8,987 bases of DNA, taken from NCBI GenBank assembly GCA_012269655.1, contig JAAXJV010000084.1, positions 1 through 8,987 of the forward strand, read 5' to 3'. Positions 6,348 through 8,987 of the stretch are shown in pieces (position 1 is the stretch's first letter; each line of letters starts with the position of its first letter). The notes below the pieces were generated by a model. The model searched no databases and was not told the DNA's origin. It saw nothing but the letters and a program-made list of their open reading frames with translations. The position numbers and the translations under genes are program-made. Source of the stretch: Pseudomonadales bacterium. Lineage in GTDB: Bacteria > Pseudomonadota > Gammaproteobacteria > Pseudomonadales > Litorivicinaceae.

Positions 6348-7474
6348 TCATCAGTATTCGAGTGAGCTTGCGCATCCATCGCGGCATCTCGTTTCTTCTT
6401 TCGGGCTACCGACGGCGACTCACCAAAAAAGTCTTTGAAACAGGTACTGAAATGTGAGCTGGATACAAAGCCACAGGCCAGCGATATTCGGGTAATCGAA
6501 TCCGAGGTCTGCATCAGCAAGCGCTGGGCTTCGGCTAAGCGAAGTTCAAAATAATAACGCGAAGGCGAGGTGCCTAAGTGGGCTTGGAACAACCGCTCTA
6601 CTTGTCGCCGTGATAGGTCTACACAGCCGGCCAGCTCTTCGCTTGATAATGGCTCCTCGATATTCGCGCGCATTAACTGAATCAATGTTCGCAGCGTTTC
6701 GGGCAAGCTCGGATCGTTTTGCAACATGCTGCTGGCGTTGGTTGAGCTGCTGGACAGGCTATCGGGTGCCAAAATTTCACGGACTGCGTTGGAGATGCTT
6801 TTATCGCTGACTTCGCCAATCCACTCGAGCATCGCTTCCATGGTGCTGGCCGGCCCGGCCGCCGTTAGGCGTCTTGGACTGCGAGCATGACTGGCATCGG
6901 CCAAACGAACGGTCGGGAATTTTTCTCGTAAAAATGCATGGTTGTCGGGGTGCAGCGCGCAGGGCGACTGATCTAGCAATCCGGCTTGGGCCAGAGCGAG
7001 TGAGCCGTTCCACAAGCCGCCCAACAATAAATCGTGATGGTCGCCCGCGCGCAATTTGTCGAGTAGCGCTACGTCGTAACTCAACGCACTGCGGTAGCCA
7101 CCAACCACAATGATGGCATCCAGTCCGCGGCTGTCGGCATCCGTGTTTAAATCGTACACGGTGCCGTCCGTGGTCAAATCAATTGATAGATCGCTGGCGA
7201 CTTTCGGTTGGTGTATGGCGTAATTGGAGTGACTGAATAAACGACGGTTGGTGACCAAATTCGCGGTAACCAGCGTGTCCACGGCGGATGCGTAGCTCAT
7301 CATTGAAAAATGATCTAACAGAACGAAGCCGACGCGGAATGTCTTGTCCGGAGTGACCTGTGCTAATTGATCCGGATGTTGTCCTGCTAGCGGGGTTTTC
7401 GCTTCCATCAAGGTCATGCTCGTTGTTATTGTTCCGTCTCGATCAGGATATCCCCGATTGCGAATATTGACCAT
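6335..7474 (-). CDS. gbdR: GbdR-type AraC-family transcriptional regulator with GATase1-like domain
   Basis: With ATG at 7474 the protein has 379 residues. Residues about 46-235 form a DJ-1/PfpI (GATase1)-like ligand-binding domain beginning FRVGFVLLDHFSMMSYASAV; the nucleophile-elbow cysteine position is W155 (GGLWNGSLALAQAGLL), so it is a sensor and not an enzyme. Residues about 253-360 are an AraC DNA-binding domain with two helix-turn-helix units (SSEELAGCVDLSRRQVERLF, then ITRISLACGFVSSSHFSTCF). In Pseudomonas, GbdR senses glycine betaine and dimethylglycine and activates gbcA, gbcB, dgc, sox and sda genes; the same targets surround this gene. The start is uncertain: TTG 7477 and ATG 7474 have no clear Shine-Dalgarno, and ATG 7417 or 7408 would give 360 or 357 residues without touching the domain. 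It is convergent with the operon and divergent from the small gene at 7496. The C-terminal tail (KKKRDAAMDAQAH) is basic, then polar. Confidence 0.9.
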   Translation of the reverse strand: MVNIRNRGYPDRDGTITTSMTLMEAKTPLAGQHPDQLAQVTPDKTFRVGFVLLDHFSMMSYASAVDTLVTANLVTNRRLFSHSNYAIHQPKVASDLSIDLTTDGTVYDLNTDADSRGLDAIIVVGGYRSALSYDVALLDKLRAGDHHDLLLGGLWNGSLALAQAGLLDQSPCALHPDNHAFLREKFPTVRLADASHARSPRRLTAAGPASTMEAMLEWIGEVSDKSISNAVREILAPDSLSSSSTNASSMLQNDPSLPETLRTLIQLMRANIEEPLSSEELAGCVDLSRRQVERLFQAHLGTSPSRYYFELRLAEAQRLLMQTSDSITRISLACGFVSSSHFSTCFKDFFGESPSVARKKKRDAAMDAQAHSNTDETDA

Positions 7475-7495
7475 CAAAATAAAGAGTCTAATGCC
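7475..7495. promoter_or_regulatory. Very short divergent intergenic region gbdR / small gene
   Basis: Only 21 bases separate the longest ATG-started gbdR frame from the ATG of the small gene; if gbdR starts at ATG 7417 the gap becomes 78 bases (7418-7495). The sequence is AT-rich (TCAAAATAAAGAGTCTAATG) and holds the purine stretch AAAGAG that serves the plus-strand gene. TTGACC at 7467-7472 resembles a -35 box, but I find no convincing -10 at the right distance on either strand. Confidence 0.3.
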
Positions 7496-7720
7496 ATGAT
7501 GTTTGCGGATTTAGTCGACCAGGTCGATTTTCTTCAAGGTCTATCTAAGCGAGGTGTGCCGGTAAACGAAGATACGCCTCTGGTGGACGCAATGCGCATT
7601 GTTGAAGAGGTGCGAGGCGCAATGTCCGATGAACAATTGGCCCAGCTTGAGGGCTTTTTTACGTATCTAAAGTCCGATCAGGTGACCTTGCATCCGGATG
7701 TCGCCAACGTGCTTCCCTAG
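7496..7720 (+). CDS. Small hypothetical protein, 74 residues
   Basis: A 74-residue acidic, soluble-looking protein that I do not recognise. It begins MMFADLVDQVDFLQGL, has a probable helix pair around DAMRIVEEVRGAMSDEQLAQLEGFFTYL written as two parts (DAMRIVEEVRGAMS and DEQLAQLEGFFTYL), and ends HPDVANVLP. No membrane helix, signal peptide, cysteine or metal motif is present. Two adjacent in-frame ATGs (7496 and 7499) are possible; AAAGAG at 7481-7486 stands 9 bases before the first. It looks real because it fills the space between gbdR and the reductase gene, has a plausible ribosome site, and shows a mixed codon use like its neighbours with no low-complexity content. It is read in the same direction as the reductase gene and may share a transcript or have its own, divergent from gbdR. 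No function is proposed; a regulatory or adaptor role would be speculation. Confidence 0.6.
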   Translation: MMFADLVDQVDFLQGLSKRGVPVNEDTPLVDAMRIVEEVRGAMSDEQLAQLEGFFTYLKSDQVTLHPDVANVLP

Positions 7721-7741
7721 TGTCTAGCGTCAAAAACAAAG

Positions 7742-7773
7742 TGTCGTAATAACGCTAATGTCGTGAAAACGAC
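7742..7773 (+). promoter_or_regulatory. Direct repeat and hairpin in the reductase gene leader, candidate GbdR operator
   Basis: TGTCGTAATAACG (7742-7754) and TGTCGTGAAAACG (7759-7771) agree at 11 of 13 positions with a 17-base period. The second copy also forms a perfect 5-base stem GTCGT / ACGAC around a GAAA loop (7760-7773). AraC-family activators bind direct half-sites, and GbdR acts at the gbcA-gbcB region in Pseudomonas, so an activator site is plausible. TTAAAT at 7786-7791 could be a -10 element. The remainder of the 7721-7813 gap shows nothing else clear. Confidence 0.4.
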
Positions 7774-7803
7774 TTGGGCACACTCTTAAATCGAACAATA
7801 AGC

Positions 7804-7809
7804 AAGGTG
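7804..7809 (+). promoter_or_regulatory. Ribosome binding site of the reductase gene
   Basis: AAGGTG lies 4 bases before ATG 7814 (6 bases counting only AAGG) and supports that start. No other in-frame start codon lies closer to a purine-rich site. Confidence 0.55.
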
Positions 7810-7813
7810 CAAC

Positions 7814-8938
7814 ATGACTACATCGGCCAGCATCCCTAATTCTGATGCTTTCCAGCCCGTACAAACGCAAACCTGGGTAAATGGCCGGCACGTCATGCGC
7901 TGCGTTCGTGTGATTGACGAAACCTGGGACGTAAAGACCTTTGTTTTTGCAGCCGAACAGCCTCTGATGTTTTTCTTTAAGCCAGGGCAGTTCGTCACCC
8001 TTGAATTGGAAATTGAGGGTGAGCAGGTGATGCGCTCCTATACCATTTCTAGCTCGCCCTCGGTTCCGTACAGCTTTTCTCTGACCATTAAAAAATTGCC
8101 AGGCGGGCTCGTCAGCTCATGGATGCATGATCACATGCAACAGGGAGACGAACTGGTTGTGCACGGCCCGGTCGGCCGCTTTAACGTGATTGATTACCCG
8201 TCGGATAAGTATCTGTTCTTGTCCGGCGGTGTTGGCGTAACGCCTTTAATGTCGATGGCGCGCTGGCTGTTTGATACCAACAGTGATGCCAATGTCGTTT
8301 TTGCACACAGCGCACGCACGCCGCGGGATATTATTTATCGCCGTGAATTGGATCATATGGATTCCCGGGTTGATAACTTCACGATCCACACCGTGGCAGA
8401 GCGTGTAGAAATTGGCCAAACCTGGAATGGGTACCGCGGTTTCTTGGACATCGACAAGCTCAATATGATTTGCCCGGATGTGCTTGAACGTGAAGTGTTC
8501 TGCTGCGGACCTGAGCCTTACATGCGAGCGGTTCGTGACATGCTCAAGTCCCTTGGATTCGACATGGCGCGTTACCACGAGGAGTCTTTTGGCGAGATTC
8601 CCGCCGCTGCAGAAGAGCAGGCCATCGAGCAGGCCGATGTGGCGCAGGAAGAACACGAAGCCCTCGAAGCCAGTGACCTACACTCGGTTGAGTTTACCGA
8701 GACGGGCAAAAGTGTTCGCATCGCTCCGGGCGAAACCATTCACGCCGCGGCCACCAAACTGGGGCTACATATTCCTAAGGCTTGCGGCATGGGAATCTGC
8801 GGGACCTGTCGAGTCAAAGTGGTCTCGGGCGATGTTGCTATGGAGCACAACGGCGGTATTACCGACGACGAGATTGAAGCAGGGGATGTGTTGTCTTGCT
8901 GCAGTGTCCCAACCGGAAACGTTCAGATCGAGTACTAA
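7814..8938 (+). CDS. gbcB: Oxygenase reductase subunit, FAD / NAD(P) / [2Fe-2S] (GbcB-like)
   Basis: A 374-residue electron-transfer protein with three modules in order. The FAD-binding ferredoxin-reductase barrel (about 20-125) has the flavin motif RSYT at 74-77. The NAD(P)-binding domain (about 130-240) has GGVGVTP at 138-144 and the C-terminal CCGPEPYM motif. After an acidic linker comes a plant-type [2Fe-2S] ferredoxin domain (about 290-374) with C324-x4-C329-x2-C332-x29-C362. The order FNR then ferredoxin is that of GbcB, CntB-like and vanillate-demethylase-like reductases, which pass NAD(P)H electrons to a Rieske oxygenase. The partner here is presumably the oxygenase at 3629-4801, although the two genes are in different transcription units and about 3 kb apart. 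GbcB in P. aeruginosa is of similar length. The gene is intact, and its own leader (7721-7813) suggests independent GbdR control. The next gene begins two bases after its stop. Confidence 0.88.
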   Translation: MTTSASIPNSDAFQPVQTQTWVNGRHVMRCVRVIDETWDVKTFVFAAEQPLMFFFKPGQFVTLELEIEGEQVMRSYTISSSPSVPYSFSLTIKKLPGGLVSSWMHDHMQQGDELVVHGPVGRFNVIDYPSDKYLFLSGGVGVTPLMSMARWLFDTNSDANVVFAHSARTPRDIIYRRELDHMDSRVDNFTIHTVAERVEIGQTWNGYRGFLDIDKLNMICPDVLEREVFCCGPEPYMRAVRDMLKSLGFDMARYHEESFGEIPAAAEEQAIEQADVAQEEHEALEASDLHSVEFTETGKSVRIAPGETIHAAATKLGLHIPKACGMGICGTCRVKVVSGDVAMEHNGGITDDEIEAGDVLSCCSVPTGNVQIEY

Positions 8939-8940
8939 AC

Positions 8941-8987
8941 ATGGCGCGTTGGGATCATCATCTAGGAAAGAACTTCATCGACGGTCA
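8941..8987 (+). CDS. Start of a further gene, possibly aldehyde dehydrogenase (partial)
   Basis: ATG 8941 opens a frame that stays open to the window end, giving 15 full codons and a partial one: MARWDHHLGKNFIDG and then a codon beginning CA (Q or H). The NFIDG pattern followed by Q and a tryptophan is common near the N-terminus of aldehyde dehydrogenases, which is the only clue to identity. Such an enzyme would fit formaldehyde or betaine-aldehyde handling in this locus, but 15 residues are too few for a firm call. It starts two bases after the reductase stop, has only a weak ribosome site, and is probably translationally coupled to it. Confidence 0.45.
   Translation, partial: MARWDHHLGKNFIDG

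Noticed and set aside
7760..7773. GAAA-loop hairpin as a terminator for the small gene
   Set aside because: The stem is only five pairs and is followed by TTGGGC without a T-run, so it cannot act as a normal intrinsic terminator; it is kept as part of the leader feature.
7721..7813. Riboswitch (for example a glycine riboswitch) in the reductase leader
   Set aside because: The leader is only 93 bases and shows no conserved glycine-aptamer core or tandem architecture that I can recognise.

Overview
The window is a glycine betaine / methylated-glycine catabolism locus from a bacterium, most likely a gammaproteobacterium. That assignment rests on gene content and protein similarity: heterotetrameric sarcosine oxidase subunits, PurU, an iron-sulfur L-serine dehydratase, a GbdR-type regulator, a GbcB-type reductase and homologues of the Pseudomonas aeruginosa PA5396/PA5397 pair are typical of pseudomonads and marine relatives. 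The DNA looks moderately GC-rich by eye (not counted). No mobile element, tRNA, rRNA or CRISPR array is visible, and there is no gene-free stretch over 300 bases.

Layout. Bases 1-6314 are one tightly packed plus-strand operon: the 3' end of soxA, then soxG, purU, a serine dehydratase (sdaB-like), a Rieske oxygenase alpha subunit, an M19 dipeptidase-like protein and a DUF5943/V4R-type protein. Neighbouring genes overlap by 1-8 bases or sit 2-8 bases apart, so translational coupling is likely. A short hairpin follows the operon and overlaps the end of the convergent minus-strand regulator gene gbdR (about 6335-7474). Divergent from gbdR, with very little spacer, is a 74-codon small gene (7496-7720). 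A 93-base leader with a direct repeat and a hairpin separates it from a GbcB-like reductase gene (7814-8938). The first 15 codons of a further gene, perhaps an aldehyde dehydrogenase, reach the window end.

How the parts fit. The Rieske oxygenase, with electrons from the reductase, probably removes a methyl group from glycine betaine (or a related N-methylated compound) as formaldehyde. Sarcosine oxidase turns sarcosine into glycine and passes the one-carbon unit to tetrahydrofolate. PurU releases formate from 10-formyl-THF and so recycles folate. Serine, made from glycine plus methylene-THF by a GlyA not seen here, is deaminated to pyruvate by the dehydratase. GbdR is the expected activator. 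No dimethylglycine demethylase (DgcAB type) is in the window.

The least explained parts are the dipeptidase-like protein, which has lost several metal and catalytic residues of the M19 family, its V4R-type partner, the atypical oxygenase, and the small gene beside gbdR. This is a known type of pathway with several uncharacterised members, not a clearly new system.
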